Source: Batkoa obscura (lineage: Eukaryota; Entomophthoromycota; Entomophthoromycetes; Entomophthorales; Batkoaceae). From it: a stretch of DNA of 60,979 nucleotides. The position numbers and the translations under genes are program-made. The stretch is from positions 1-60,979 of the forward strand of contig JASVEC010000095.1 in the NCBI GenBank assembly GCA_030770535.1, read 5' to 3'. Positions 1 to 11,355 of the stretch are shown piece after piece (within the stretch, counting starts at the first letter, position 1; each line of letters starts with the position of its first letter). Under the pieces are notes generated by a model that was not told the origin of the DNA, did no database searches, and was given only the letters and a program-made list of their open reading frames with translations.

Positions 1-385
1 AATTATTATTTTCAGTATATTAACTAGCTTTAGTTTTGAATTGACTTTTATTCGGTTTTATTGTATCAATACTAAATATCAAAAAGCCTTTATTAGTAGT
101 TTTATCTTTATAGGGAATGTAAATAAATGTATCTAGCATATGAATCATTAATTTATGGTTAATTGTGAAAGTGATTTTTTATTAAAAGTATGGGCTAAAA
201 CATTTTTCTATACTGATAAAGAAGGTTACCTCAATTAACACAATTTTTTGTTTTTAAATGTAAATATCAAAGTAATATCTTATCCTAAATATCATACAAA
301 ATATAAAACGCTATTTATAAAAATGAAATATATTGAAAATGGGTTTTTTTAAAAATCCGACAACTATCCATAAAAGGTCAATAAT
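1..385. other. Intergenic, no gene seen
   Basis: Very AT-rich sequence with stops in all frames. It is the 3' flank of the inhibitor gene that follows on the minus strand. I see no RNA gene, repeat or coding trace. Confidence 0.5.
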
Positions 386-791
386 TTATTTAATACCTAG
401 TTGTTTAGCTTGGGTGGTAACTGGACCATCCGATTCAATATTATCTACATGTTCATGACTTTGTAATGTAGCTGGTAGGAATAAATAAATATTTAGTCAA
501 TATGACATTATAAAAAAAACTTACAGAGATGATCATCTGGTACTGAAGCAGCAAATCCTTTCAAAACAGTATCATATTTATGGGTTATTTTACCACCTAG
601 GAGGTTGGATAAGTTATAGTCAATATATAATTATAAATTAATTTACCTCGACTTTCGATATCTTTGATAGCACTTTCTAATACATGATCTTCTGTACCAC
701 TTTTAAAAGTTACAATATAATTTCCATGTCCTTGAAAATATTAAATATAATAATTCACTTTAGCTAATGTAAATCACTTACCTGAACTCAT
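386..791 (-). CDS. Stand-alone peptidase inhibitor I9 (Pbi2-like), 83 aa, four exons
   Basis: Spliced model: complement(386..471, 525..596, 647..730, 782..791), 252 nt. The first exon is only 10 nt (ATG plus two codons and one base); the introns are 50-53 nt with GTAAG or GTAAA donors and AAG/TAG/CAG acceptors. The protein has the I9 fold pattern: an opening beta strand (GNYIVTFKSGT), then ITHKYDTVLKGFAASVP, then a LQSHEHVDNIESDGPV segment. This is the family of subtilase propeptides and of the yeast cytosolic proteinase B inhibitor Pbi2. No catalytic domain follows, so it is a free inhibitor and not a protease prodomain. There is no signal peptide, so a cytosolic or vacuolar role against a subtilisin-like protease is inferred. 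The length matches Pbi2-type proteins (about 75-85 aa). It was found by splicing; no single exon is long. Confidence 0.85.
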
Positions 792-1378
792 TGTGATTTT
801 TTATTTATTAAAACTATTTGTATAAGTTGAGAGTTTTATAGTATTTATATACATCTTTCTTGAAAGTTTTACGTCATCCAAAATCATTTGTTAGGTTTGG
901 GTTAAACCCCTCTTAGTAGAAAATAAATGAAGTCATCATCGTGTTGAAATAATTGGGCTTTAAGTGAGATTTTAGATTGGTAAAAATTCTACTTCTCTGC
1001 CCAAAAATTAAAATAATGAAGTTTATTTCAATTAAGCTTCTAAGAAATCAAATTTAACCCCTTGAGCGCCACTAGCTTTTACGAAAATCCGGTTATGGTT
1101 AACTTCTTGAAGCAAAGTTATTAAACAGCAATATTTAACCAATAAAGTTGAAACAATTTAGCCAATCAAGTCAGTTTTTGATTAGCTAAACTTTTTAGAC
1201 ATAGCTGGTTAAAAGCTACATTTTGATTAGAGCGTACATACTCGTTATAGTTGCTTGACAGGTTAAAGCCACGAATTTTGAATAAAAGTTATTGGCTTAA
1301 ATTGAAATATCAACAAAGCCAATGATGTAAACAAATTTCTTATTTTCAAATTCTATTTTGACAAAAACAAGGGTGATA
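792..1378. promoter_or_regulatory. Intergenic between divergent inhibitor and CSN1 genes
   Basis: About 590 bp separate the divergently transcribed I9 inhibitor (minus) and CSN1 (plus), so both promoters must lie here. It is somewhat richer in G and C than the surrounding gaps. I see no clear TATA box or coding trace. Confidence 0.35.
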
Positions 1379-2971
1379 ATGGACGAATTTAACGATTTCT
1401 CAAACGAGAAATATGGTTCTAAAGAAATGGTTTTTATGGAGGATGAAGATGATGAATTAGGAGAATTCGAAATGGATAAAAGAGAAGCTGATAATAAATT
1501 GGAGTTCGAAGGTAAAGTTAAAAAACCTATTCAATTTCATTTAGAAGATTATATTTTGGACTATGAAGGTAATGATGATTTAATAATAAATGGCAAAATA
1601 ATAGCGATAACTATAGGCGAAACCAAATATAAACGATTGGAATATCTAATAAAAGTATGCCCGGAATTAAAGGAAAAAGCATTATTCTTACTATTAAAAA
1701 GTTTACGTGAAGAAACTTTAGAGTACGAAAGATACTTGAAACATTACAATGAGTACCATGCTATCATAAAAAGCAGTAGTGGGAACTCCAATAAGCATAC
1801 TATTAAAGATGAATCAAAATGGATCGAAGATTGTAAAAAATATAGTAAAGAAGAAAGAGATAGAATTGAAACCCTTATCCGAAATTCCAAAAAAAACAAT
1901 ATCATGGAAAGTATAAGGGTAAAAAATTAGCATCATTTTTATTATCAACGCTTATTTTTATTAGCTAAGCTACTTTGAGGCAGGTGAACTTGAAATTAAA
2001 TTAGGAGACATTGAAAAAAGTATTATTTATTTCAATTTAAGTAAAGAGTACTCTAGTAATGATAAAACTACATTGCAATGTATCTTAAAAATACTTGAAT
2101 TACAAGTAAAACAATCTAACTTTAAAGGATTCAATTATCTATTGCATCGTGTTAAGTCGATTAAGAATATTGGAGAAAAAGAACAATCTTTTATTAATTG
2201 TATTAACGTATTAAAGCATTTGCAATCTTCAGAGTACAAACAAGTATTAACTTACTTAGTTAAAATTGACGAAAAGTATGAAGATGATTTCAAAAGGGTA
2301 ATTATTCTTAATTCTATTTTATACACTATTTTTACATTATACATATTATTTATACCGTCCTTAGGTTATTTCGACAAACGATTTAGCAATGATTGGTACA
2401 CTTTGTATATTGGCTACTTATAACCGCAAAGAATTGAAGCAAATCAGTTTAAAAAGCAGCCCCATTAAAGCATTGTTAGATAATGAACCTGTTTTAAAAG
2501 ATTTGTTGTATGATTTTTCAATTACAAGATACTCAAAAGGATTTATGGATTTAGAAAACTTAAAGGATCGATTTTTATTAGATATTTATTTAGCACCTCG
2601 AGTGAATGCTTTATTTGATAAAATATTTGTGGCTTCAGTTATGGCTTATACTTCTCCATTTCAATCTCTTAAAATTGAACGTATCAGTAGCCAATTCAAT
2701 TTACCACATGATAAAATGGAAAAACTTTTAATTGAGTGGATTTCTAATGATGAGCTTAAGGCTAGAGTTGATATAAAAAATAAGGTAATATCAATACTAA
2801 TGATACATATTATTATAATAACAATTTTTTATTTAATTATAGGTCCTTTATAATAATTTTAACTTAAATACAAACGTATTTCAAGACACTGTCTTAAAGC
2901 ACTATAATTTAATGATGAAAAATCAAATCCTATTGACTAATTCCATCTTTGCTTTAAACCCTTGGAAATAA
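1379..2971 (+). CDS. CSN1: COP9 signalosome complex subunit 1 (CSN1/GPS1)
   Basis: Spliced model: join(1379..1918, 1965..2297, 2365..2784, 2843..2971), 473 aa; all introns are phase 0 and 46-67 nt. The first ATG in frame (1379) is used, opening with an acidic N-terminus (MEDEDDELGEFEMDK). The RPN7-type helical repeat region follows: YKRLEYLIKVCPELKEKAL matches the GPS1 segment that reads [20 protein letters not shown], and NNIMESIR matches its NSIKESIRRG. The PCI domain is clear near the C-terminus, with TLCILATYNRKELKQ, LLDIYLAPRVNALFDKI and winged-helix residues around LKARVDIKNK. The last exon gives the short C-terminal tail ending NPWK. CSN1 is a scaffold of the COP9 signalosome, which removes Nedd8 from cullins. 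The length is close to the usual 470-490 aa. No odd features. Confidence 0.93.
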
Positions 2972-3182
2972 ACTTCATACTATAGCAATTTAAATAAATT
3001 TGTTTTTTAATATATAAATGCTTTAACTAACTATTGTATTTTAGAAAATACTTAATTAACAAAATTTTAGTAAGTGAATAAAACAAAATGACTAAACAAA
3101 ATTTCAATCTTCCAAGTTTACTTAACAGGCTAAAAGATTGAACAAAGCAATAACATTTATTAATAATTTGTACTAAATAATA

Positions 3183-3274
3183 TGAGGATGTTTTTGTTTT
3201 ATTACTTTTTTCATTTCTTAACCACCATTTAAAAAAACTAATAGTTAAATTCTTAAACAAAAAAGACATCCTCA
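3183..3274 (+). mobile_element. MITE copy 1 (TA-flanked ~100-bp family)
   Basis: Terminal TGAGGATGT...ACATCCTCA repeats with TA on both sides. The centre is diverged (the AAGCGCTA core has become AACCACCA), but the TTCTTAAACA block near the right end is kept. Confidence 0.8.
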
Positions 3275-3885
3275 TATATATACTCTTATATCTGTATTAT
3301 AAGATAAATCTAGTCATTTTGGATATATTAAATATTTCACCAGTTATTCTATTGAAAGAAAGCCATGTCATGCTAGTTCTTCAAACAATAATTGACTTTG
3401 TTTAAACTTATACAGGGTTGTGAAGATTATTTTTTTCCGAAATAACAAAAAGGGAGTTTTAAAGATTTATCATGAAACCATGTTATCCTAAACGATTATT
3501 GTCAACCTTTTCTTGAAATAACAAATACTGTTTTTTGTAACTAAATAGAATATTTCTTAATGCTTTGACTGTTACAAAGTATCCAACTCTAATACTTTAT
3601 TTGGTTTAAAAAAATACTAAAACTGAGCACTCCCATTGTAAGACTACGATGGAAATTTATAGAATTGATCATTTTTATCAAGATGTAAAATAAAACACTA
3701 ACTATAAATACTCAAAATAATCATATATTATCTTTAACATCCTTTATTAATAAAATGAACAACTAGTGAAGAAAATAACACAGCCTATAATTGCTCTTCA
3801 AGCTCATATGCTTTGATACTAAAACTGGTTTATATCATATAACTAACTACATAGACAAAAGGTAAATAAAATGAACCCCATTTAA

Positions 3886-4020
3886 ATAGTATCGATGCCC
3901 CCGAGTGTTTCGGATATGATATCATGGATACTCACTTGTGCTTAGTTAATCGTTATTATTTTATTGATAGCAAAGGTATCTCTGACTCATGGAGGCATGA
4001 GTTAGAGTTTTTAAAAGGTA
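3886..4020 (+). pseudogene. Unidentified coding-like relic
   Basis: One frame reads sensibly for about 45 codons, including APECFGYDIMDTHLCLVNRY and IDSKGISDSWRHELEFLKG, with codon use like a real gene. It then runs into stops, and nothing convincing extends it upstream. I do not recognise the family. It may be the remains of a lost gene or of a mobile element; the call is weak. Confidence 0.25.
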
Positions 4021-4241
4021 ACTCAATTGTGCATGTTTATAGATTGTCTTTATTAATTGTATACCTCTATTAACCTTATGCTATTTACCATCTCTGAATC
4101 TATATCATCTGCTAACGACTTATATCTTAATATTGAAGATCTGTATAACTAAATAGTTAAGCTATCTAGATATACCAATTTAACTTTTACCAGGTGTTAT
4201 TATATAAATATTTTAGACACACTGTGTTTTTTACCTTCATA

Positions 4242-4339
4242 TGGTGATACATTTTTCTTTGAGAACTTTACTATCAATTTTTCCACTTAAATAACACTTA
4301 AAAACAGAAAAAGTGATGAAATTAAAAAAATATTTTCAT
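4242..4339 (-). mobile_element. MITE copy 2, degraded
   Basis: Reverse orientation. TGGTGATACATTTTT at the left end, the AACTTTACTATCAATTTTTC block, and AAAAAGTGATGAAATT are kept; the right terminal repeat is eroded. Confidence 0.7.
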
Positions 4340-4549
4340 ATATTTATTCAATTTTCATAAGTATCACTATTGTATAGTGCTCAGGCATGAGATTTAAATG
4401 TTTTCTAGAGCAACAAGCATTTTCTAGGTAAATTAAAATAATCTGATATTTATATTTTTAGCTTTCTTCCAAACTAATGATAAAAATAAGTAATAAATCT
4501 TTAAATGCTTTAAATTATCCAAATAGTGTAGCAAGTAAAAAAGATAATA

Positions 4550-4649
4550 TGAGAGTGTTTTTTTTGACTTCATTATTTTTTCCATTTTCAAACGCTATTT
4601 AAACAGAAAAATTGTCAGTAAAATTCTTAAACACAAAAATACATCCTCA
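4550..4649 (+). mobile_element. MITE copy 3
   Basis: Flanked by TA dinucleotides; left end TGAGAGTGTTTTTTTTGAC, right end ACAAAAATACATCCTCA. The core AAACGCTATTTAAACAG is close to the family consensus. Confidence 0.82.
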
Positions 4650-5217
4650 TATGCAAGTTGCGTAAGGAGCATTTGAATCGAAATGAATAATCTCATCTAT
4701 TTTTTAGCTTTAAGAGTCCTCCGAAAATAGTAGCTACTATAAAGAAACCCTCAATCAACAAAATGTTTCAATATCTGATCATAATACAAGCAAGGATTTA
4801 AAGTATTATCTTTCAGTCTCAATTTTAAGCCAAAATACTAAGTTTTAAACTATGAAGTAGCAAAATAAGACAAAAAATACTTGTTAGTACCGCATATTTA
4901 TAATAGATAGCCTATTGGTTTTAATAAAATGATTCTATATAGTCCATCTTATTTAAAAAAAAACATGCTGCCTTATATTAATAATGAAGCAGTTAATAGA
5001 CTAAAAAGATCTTTCATTTTGAGTGATCGAATTGTCAAAATCTAGTAAGGCAAAATGACTAATTCAATGTGATCAATAAATTAGATAGTATTTTCATTCT
5101 TTTATTTCTATCTAACCAAGAACTTATTTTATTTTATTTTATTTTATTTATGATATTAAAAAAACCAGTGGATATGTTTTTTTTATTTCTCAACTTAATT
5201 CAGACCAATAGTTAAAA

Positions 5218-6747
5218 TTACGTTAAAGGCTTGAATACAACATAAGGGTCTGGTATTCCCAAATCTCCAGTATAAAATTCTTTACGTTTGCCGTCTCTTG
5301 TTTCAATACGGTATTTCTGTAAAAGAGTGCTCACTAAGGAAATAATCTCCTGTACAGCAAAGAACCTTCCTGGGCAAGCATGACGCCCCATACCAAAGTT
5401 TAAAAAATTTTGAGTTACTTTACTAGCTTTAAGTTTAGATTCAACAAATTGAAATGGATTGTACTGGAGCTCAAGAGGAACAAAAGGGTCTATATTTAGC
5501 ATTTTATCTCCATTAGCATAGTTTTCAGGGTTGAAATGAATACTTGGCAAATCAAAGGCCATTAAAGATCCCTTTGGAATCTTCATTCCATTGGGCAATA
5601 CACGTTCGATGTTGGTAAGTCTCCAAGAATCTAAATGATGAGACCTATGTCTTAAAGTTTCACGGATGGCAGAGTTTAAATTCTCAAATTTATCAATATC
5701 CTCTTTACTTAATAACGGGCTTCCGGTTTTATCCTTTACTACATGTTCAGTTATTCTTTTTTGCTCTTCACGTAAAACTGAAAAGTTTTCCGGATGCGCT
5801 AATAAGTCAGCGATAAGAAGACTGGAGTTTCTAGTGGTAGTAGAGATGGAAGCAAACCCAATAATCATAATAGCATGTGCAATTTGGCTAATAGTATGCC
5901 CTCTATCACTCAATGCATCTATGAGCCCTTTTACTTCAACTTTTTCTCCAGCTTTAATTATTTGTCTTCTATTCTGAATATACTTTTCAATTCTAGAATA
6001 AATAAACTCTCTTTCTTTAACAGATGGGTTTCCATTTTTGATTTTATAACTAACAATATAACTTCCAATAAAAGGTACTAAATGCCAAAGCAACCCTTTT
6101 TTTAAACAACTGTCTACCTTGTTAGAGTAATCACGTAGTAAAAAAATTAAGTCATTGTCCTTTGATAACTCAGGACCAAGTAGAAGAATGCCAACAGAGT
6201 TTGCAATTACATTCGAGAAAAGGAACTCAATGTTGATACCTTCTGGACCAGTTCCTTCGCCTATTTCCTTCTGAATAATTTCATTCATGATTTTTAAAAC
6301 TTCTGGAAGCATAGTCTTCAACATAGGTGTAATCACTTGATTAATAATTGCAACATTATCTAAGATTTGATCTGGTTTACCTGGAGAGTCTTTGCTTTCT
6401 CCAAGTACCTCAGTGAGGAAAAGTATTTTGTCTCTGCCTTGATATACATCCATATCGTGGGCTTTGGCTAAGTACTCGGAAGCTTTATTAGCGAATACAA
6501 GTATTTTCTTTCCTAAAAAGTTGACTCCAAATATATCACCATATTTCTTTTGGCATTCTAATAGAAACTGTCTGGGGTTGTTTCTTAGCTGTAAAGTATG
6601 ACCAATAATTGGGATATAAGGCACCATTGGAGGTTCATCCTTTATAGAATATAATTTATAGGCAGCGTGCGCTATCCATAGCAAAAGAGAGTAAATGATT
6701 AGTTTATCTAAAGACAAATAATCCTTTAAATCTAAGTAACCTGTCAT
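5218..6747 (-). CDS. Cytochrome P450 monooxygenase, single exon
   Basis: 509 aa, the normal length of a microsomal fungal P450. An N-terminal membrane anchor (about residues 14-30, LIIYSLLLWIAHAAYKL) is followed by the proline-rich hinge PPMVPYIPIIGH. The heme-binding loop FGMGRHACPGRF places the thiolate ligand at Cys458. The K-helix ExxR is ETLR, and the PERF-like segment follows. In the I helix the usual A-G-x-D/E-T-T motif reads ASISTT, so the acidic residue is replaced by Ser. This is also seen in some fungal P450 families with FAxIxTT and may indicate unusual oxygen activation. A TATA box lies about 40 nt upstream of the ATG, suggesting a very short 5' UTR. It stands alone with no biosynthetic neighbours, so the substrate cannot be inferred. 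Overlapping plus-strand ORFs are shadows. Confidence 0.93.
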   Translation of the reverse strand: MTGYLDLKDYLSLDKLIIYSLLLWIAHAAYKLYSIKDEPPMVPYIPIIGHTLQLRNNPRQFLLECQKKYGDIFGVNFLGKKILVFANKASEYLAKAHDMDVYQGRDKILFLTEVLGESKDSPGKPDQILDNVAIINQVITPMLKTMLPEVLKIMNEIIQKEIGEGTGPEGINIEFLFSNVIANSVGILLLGPELSKDNDLIFLLRDYSNKVDSCLKKGLLWHLVPFIGSYIVSYKIKNGNPSVKEREFIYSRIEKYIQNRRQIIKAGEKVEVKGLIDALSDRGHTISQIAHAIMIIGFASISTTTRNSSLLIADLLAHPENFSVLREEQKRITEHVVKDKTGSPLLSKEDIDKFENLNSAIRETLRHRSHHLDSWRLTNIERVLPNGMKIPKGSLMAFDLPSIHFNPENYANGDKMLNIDPFVPLELQYNPFQFVESKLKASKVTQNFLNFGMGRHACPGRFFAVQEIISLVSTLLQKYRIETRDGKRKEFYTGDLGIPDPYVVFKPLT

Positions 6748-6783
6748 TTATATAGTTTATAGCAAAATTAAAGCTAAAAGTGG

Positions 6784-6795
6784 CCTTTTTATATA
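6784..6795 (-). promoter_or_regulatory. TATA box of the P450 gene
   Basis: On the minus strand this reads TATATAAAAAGG, about 37-48 nt before the P450 start codon. It is a good match to a fungal TATA element and implies a short leader. Confidence 0.5.
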
Positions 6796-7803
6796 CCTTT
6801 TTATATTTATTAAATTGTTTTTTATAATTTTATAGTAGTTTAAGTAATACTATTATTGGCTGGTTTTAATCATTTATCATAACAACACCTATTATATTTT
6901 GAACTACGCTCAATTTTAAATAAAAAGTTTGCTTTATTTGTAAACTTTAACTAAATTTATTATTATTTTCCTTAATCTTTATTAATACAAAACGAATTGT
7001 AGTATCAAAGTACATCATTCTTTATGCCTATAAGCTTATGAAATATACAAAACATTTCTAGCTTACATGAACTTTACACAAAATACAAGTTGTTGTTTAT
7101 TACTGCGAATTAGTTATTGAAAACTAATTGCATAAAAGCAGTTTAGCTGCGATCTAATAGTTTATTGACTTGCATACACAGAGCTTTTCATCCGTTTCAA
7201 TGGAGATTTGAGAAATTTAATTTGGACTGGTTTGTATCGGCACTATTTCGAAACTAAATTATTATGATATTTGTAATAGATGTTTGAAGGTATAAAATTT
7301 TAATAAAGCTTAGGAGGTATAAAGTTTTGTTTTAGTATAAACTTTCCCACATTGTGCAAATATCACTTTAGGTCAAAACTTAATTGAAATCGTTATTTGT
7401 CTATATTCTATATAAACTCCTTTATTTGTATATTTTAACTTTTATATTAATGAAGATAAAGTAAACAAAAAGCATATGTTAATATGAATACTAAGAATAA
7501 TATACTGCGATATGTTTTTTTCACCGAATTTAATTATAAAACTATTTAATTCCCATATATTTTATAGAATAGTAAAACAATAAAGTATGGTTTCATATGG
7601 AGTAGGTTCAAAAGCTCAATTAAAATTGGATACTTCCACTCTACTTTTTTTGTCCATTTTCTATTTAGTACAAACATTTGAAAAAACACTGTACAAAAAA
7701 ATTACTGAGTAATTTAAGTTAAACTCTAGCACCTTATGCCCAGTTCGCAATTTTTACTAAAATCTATATTATACAAAAATTGAACTGAGATTTTACTAAC
7801 CCA

Positions 7804-7905
7804 TAGGGGATGTTTTTTTTTGACTTCATCACTTTTTCTATTTTTTATACGTTATTTGAATAGAAAAATTGTTAGAAAATTCTTAAACAAAAAACTCGTT
7901 CACAT
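7804..7905 (+). mobile_element. MITE copy 4
   Basis: Left end TAGGGGATGTTTTTTTTTGA and the TTCATCACTTTTTCTATTTT block are clear; the right end is eroded (CTCGTTCACATAT). It carries the family's TTCTTAAACA near its right end. Confidence 0.75.
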
Positions 7906-8088
7906 ATTTAATATACTTGTTTGGTTTTTTTCAATGAAGTTAAAACAAATCTTAGGAAATCCTTTAGTTGAAATATTAAAAATAAGAAAGCCATTATTTA
8001 TATTTGTAATTATTAACAGTTTTTATAAATACCTTTGCTTTTTAAAATTTATTCTAAAATATGGAGTAATTAAAAAATACCTATCATT

Positions 8089-8176
8089 TGGAGATGTTTT
8101 TTGCTTAAAATTTTACTATCAGTTTTTCTATTAAGTAATGCTTAAATAAAAATTGATGAAATTAAAAAATACACAT
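8089..8176 (-). mobile_element. MITE copy 5, degraded
   Basis: Reverse orientation, only about 185 bp from copy 4. GGAGATGTTTTTTGCTTAAA, ATTTTACTATCAGTTTTTCT and AATTGATGAAATTAAAAAAT match the family; the termini are mutated. Confidence 0.6.
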
Positions 8177-8509
8177 ACATCTATCAGGTATAATGTTTTT
8201 AACTATTTTGGGTTTTTGAATAAATAGAATATTTGCTATATTTGGATCAATTAATAATATAACTTTTTAAATGTTTTCTTGATTTCGTTTATTTGTTCAT
8301 TTTTTGTTTGTAAACTTCAAAAAAATATTAGTTGTTTTATAAAAAAAATATTTTGCTTTTTCGCAATATTTTAATTTGAAGCTCCTAAGTTACTTAAGTT
8401 TCATGGCAGCTTATCAAAAATACTGAAATTGTCAAAAGTTTATAGAGACAAGTTCTCACAATAACTAAGTTCAATATATTATTTAGTTAATGTGAGTATT
8501 CAAATTACT

Positions 8510-9390
8510 ACAAAATTAAGCTGGAGCTTATCAGTTCACAGAAAGATATTAAAAATAATGTTGGTGTCAGGGCCACTAATCAAATTGCTTACTTTCCGAA
8601 GCTTGATGCCATAATCAGACAAGATTCAATAGAGTTGAAACATTTCAAAAAATAATATAAGAAGGCCATAACAAAATCATTACAAACTTTGGTGACATGT
8701 TATCAAATAAAAATATAAGATATGGTAACTCAATGGATTCTATACTCATAGAAAGTATAAGCAATTGGATCTCTTCTTCTGGATCTCTCTTCATTGAACT
8801 TTATTTTACACTCATTTCCGGAATAAACCATACTCTTAAGCCTTACCAATCTAGTTGACTTGATTTAGATATTAGATTACAATATATTCGTTTAAGAAAA
8901 CCTCAATACTTCCCGTTTTTATTGGTCAAGCATTGGGTTTGCCTTACTCTACCTTGCTTTATATTAACTTATCAATTAGTGCGTCATTGGATTTAAGGAG
9001 TTTAAAGCTACTATGCCTTTTATTTACAAATGTGTTATTTAGTAGTAATAAGCAGAAATATGTTTGATCCTATTAAGGGTAACTAAAGTCCGTTATGCCT
9101 TTAAATATAGGACTGGCCTAACTTGGGAGCTCTCTGTATTGAGAAACTAGATCAGGATAGAGGTCATAGATTAAACACACCTTTTCTTTGATTTTTATAA
9201 AAAAGTAGAAAATCTAGCTTTTGGATTGTTTAGGATACCTCTTTTATTCTAACTCTTTGGGCATCAAGGACGTAATGTCCTTGCTTAACAGCCTTAATTA
9301 TGCAATATCGCTTGAATAAACAAGGTTGATTAAAAAATTGAGCTTGAACCAAATAGAATTTTTGATAAATCTAGTATATAAAGGGTTGAT
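8510..9390 (+). pseudogene. Decayed protein-coding tract of unknown family
   Basis: Successive short stretches read as plausible protein in shifting plus-strand frames: VRATNQIAYFPKLDAIIRQD near 8570, DMLSNKNIRYGNSMDSILIE near 8695-8755, and SNSLGIKDVMSLLNSLNYAI near 9250-9310. Base composition here is less AT-rich than in nearby gaps. Stops and frame changes interrupt it many times. I do not recognise the family, and a dead host gene or a dead mobile element are both possible. Confidence 0.35.
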
Positions 9391-9541
9391 GGTATGAAAT
9401 TTAAGCATAAAAATAAAAATTAGAGATGTTTTTTACAAAATTTCCTTGCCCAAAAATGTGGAATATTTTTTTAAATTTTATTAATTCATTAAAATTTTTA
9501 AGTTTAAGTTTTTAAGCTTTTGTATCTTTTTAACAATAAAA

Positions 9542-11185
9542 ATGAATCAAACAATTGAAAAACAACGTCAGTTATATCAAGAAATTGAAATCATCGAACA
9601 AGCCATTGTAGATCAATATCATCAAAAAACGAAAACAGTAAGCTATTTATTCTACTTTAGTAAAAAATCCATCCACTAACTTTATCTTCCCTCATAGTAC
9701 AAAGAAAAACTCCAATTAGAACAACAAGTGAATCTGTATCTGACCTCCATACAATCCCGTGGAGAAAAACTAAACTCATTATATCATGATGAAACTGTCA
9801 AGCGAGAAATTGAAGAAATTGGGACTGGGGACTTTGGTTTATTTTATAAAAAAGTAAAAAATATACGCGATGGTTATCAAAATAAACCTACTTTATTAGT
9901 TGAACCTGTAGGATTGAATTTATTGGCAGCAATTGGACGTGCCGATATTGAAAAAGATCTGTTTTCTGGTGAAGAGAAAGATGGCAAATATTTGGATTTG
10001 ATTCAATGCTTTGATTTATTTTTTAACTTACAGATTAATGATAAAGGCTATTTGGAATATTTAGAAGGTTTGAATGAGTTTGATAAAATTCCATTAGCTA
10101 AAAAGGAGACGAAATATCAAGAGTATTTGAACACTTTGATCAGCTATTTGGAATCTTACTTTATTAGAGCTAGACCCTTATTTGATTATTTAGGACTAAA
10201 AAAGAAAGGCGAAGAAGAGCTTAATAACTTATGGAGTGAAGGAAAAGTTGTAGGTTGGCCAATGGCAGGAAAAAATGAATTGTTTTGTAACGCATGTAAT
10301 AAAAGTTTTACTAATGAAGCAGTGTATCAAAATCATTTAACTGGAAAAAAACATATCAAAAACCAAAAACTGTTGGAAAATAACGAGGAGCAAAGGGATA
10401 ATAGTAGTAATGATAATAATGATCCTAAATTTAAGATGGCTTGTATGGAACATGTAGTTAAAGTTTATTTAGAGGAGTTAAAGGAGATATTAGAAGATAC
10501 TAAACTTAATATTGAAAGAAAACAAAGTTTGACAGAAAGGGAAAGAGAGGTAATATAATACTCTACTAATAAATGAGTAAAAGCATATTTGACATTAACA
10601 TTAATTCAATATAGATTGAGCAACAGGAAGCTGCAGAAAGTGAAAGTGAAAAGGGAGGGTCCGATACAGATGAAGATGATGAAAGAATTTATAATCCATT
10701 AAAACTACCATTAGGATGGGATGGTAAACCCATTCCATATTGGTTATATAAATTACATGGATTAGGAGTGGAATATCCTTGTGAAATTTGTGGTAACTTT
10801 GTTTACATGGGTAGAAAAGCATTTGAAAGACATTTTCAAGTAAGAATTCTTATAAAAATTAAGTATCAATTAGAGATATTAATGCTTTATTTTACTTGAT
10901 TTTAGGAATGGCGTCACGCTCATGGTATGCGTTGTTTAGGTATACCTAATACCAAACATTTTAATGAAATTACTTCTATACAAGATGCTTATTCACGTAA
11001 ATTTTTTGTTATTTATTTAGAATGTATTTTGAGGATTAATTTATTTTTTAGTTTGGGAAAAATTAAAAACAAAAGCTAAAGTAGAAATTCAAGATACAGA
11101 AACATTAGAAGAATTTGAAGATGACCATGGTCATGTTTATAATAAGAAAACTTATCTCGATTTAAAAAGACAAGGTATTATTTAA
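9542..11185 (+). CDS. PRP9: Splicing factor 3A subunit 3 (SF3A3 / Prp9 / SAP61)
   Basis: Spliced model: join(9542..9637, 9698..10549, 10615..10839, 10906..10996, 11052..11185), 465 aa. Features in order: an N-terminal coiled segment ([20 protein letters not shown]), the SF3A3 helical region, a first C2H2 zinc finger ([20 protein letters not shown], about residue 220), an acidic linker, and the strongly conserved C-terminal matrin-type zinc finger that begins [19 protein letters not shown] and runs into [16 protein letters not shown]. Just before this finger, [19 protein letters not shown] is nearly identical to human SF3A3, and the terminus ends [13 protein letters not shown] like the human KKTYEDLKRQGLL. 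It is part of the U2 snRNP SF3a complex used in branch-site recognition. The length is slightly below the human 501 aa. All five exons join in phase. Confidence 0.95.
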
Positions 11186-11355
11186 TATTTAAATGATAAT
11201 ATAGATGATATTTCTTTTTATTTGATTATTTGATTAAAGTCAAGGGTCTCACTTTTTGTTATCGTTTATTTTCAATTTTATTGGCTATTATGTTTTTAAT
11301 TTATATTTCATGTCATAAGTTGTTTTTATAAAAATTACAATAACTTTTTGATTAA

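Larger units (their letters stand above)
2972..5217. other. Intergenic with three MITE copies and a coding-like relic
   Basis: This gap of 2.2 kb contains three copies of the window-wide ~100-bp MITE (listed separately) and one stretch near 3890-4015 that reads as protein for about 40 codons (PECFGYDIMDTHLCLVNRYY) before it degenerates. The rest is AT-rich with homopolymer runs. A (TTTTA)n microsatellite lies near 5130-5150. No intact gene is supported. Confidence 0.45.
6748..9541. other. Intergenic with two MITEs and a decayed coding tract
   Basis: Apart from the P450 promoter, two MITE copies and a decayed coding-like tract (8510-9390, listed separately), this 2.8-kb gap shows only AT-rich sequence. 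The 104-residue plus-strand frame at 7820-8134 is a read-through of MITE DNA and is not a gene. Confidence 0.45.

Noticed and set aside
3027-3275. 82-residue minus-strand frame
   Set aside because: Largely the reverse of a MITE; no family or promoter.
5666-6081. Plus-strand frames across the P450 gene
   Set aside because: They are antisense shadows of a strongly conserved minus-strand gene.
7820-8134. 104-residue plus-strand frame
   Set aside because: Most of it is MITE sequence and AT-rich spacer with Phe/Leu/Ile-only composition.
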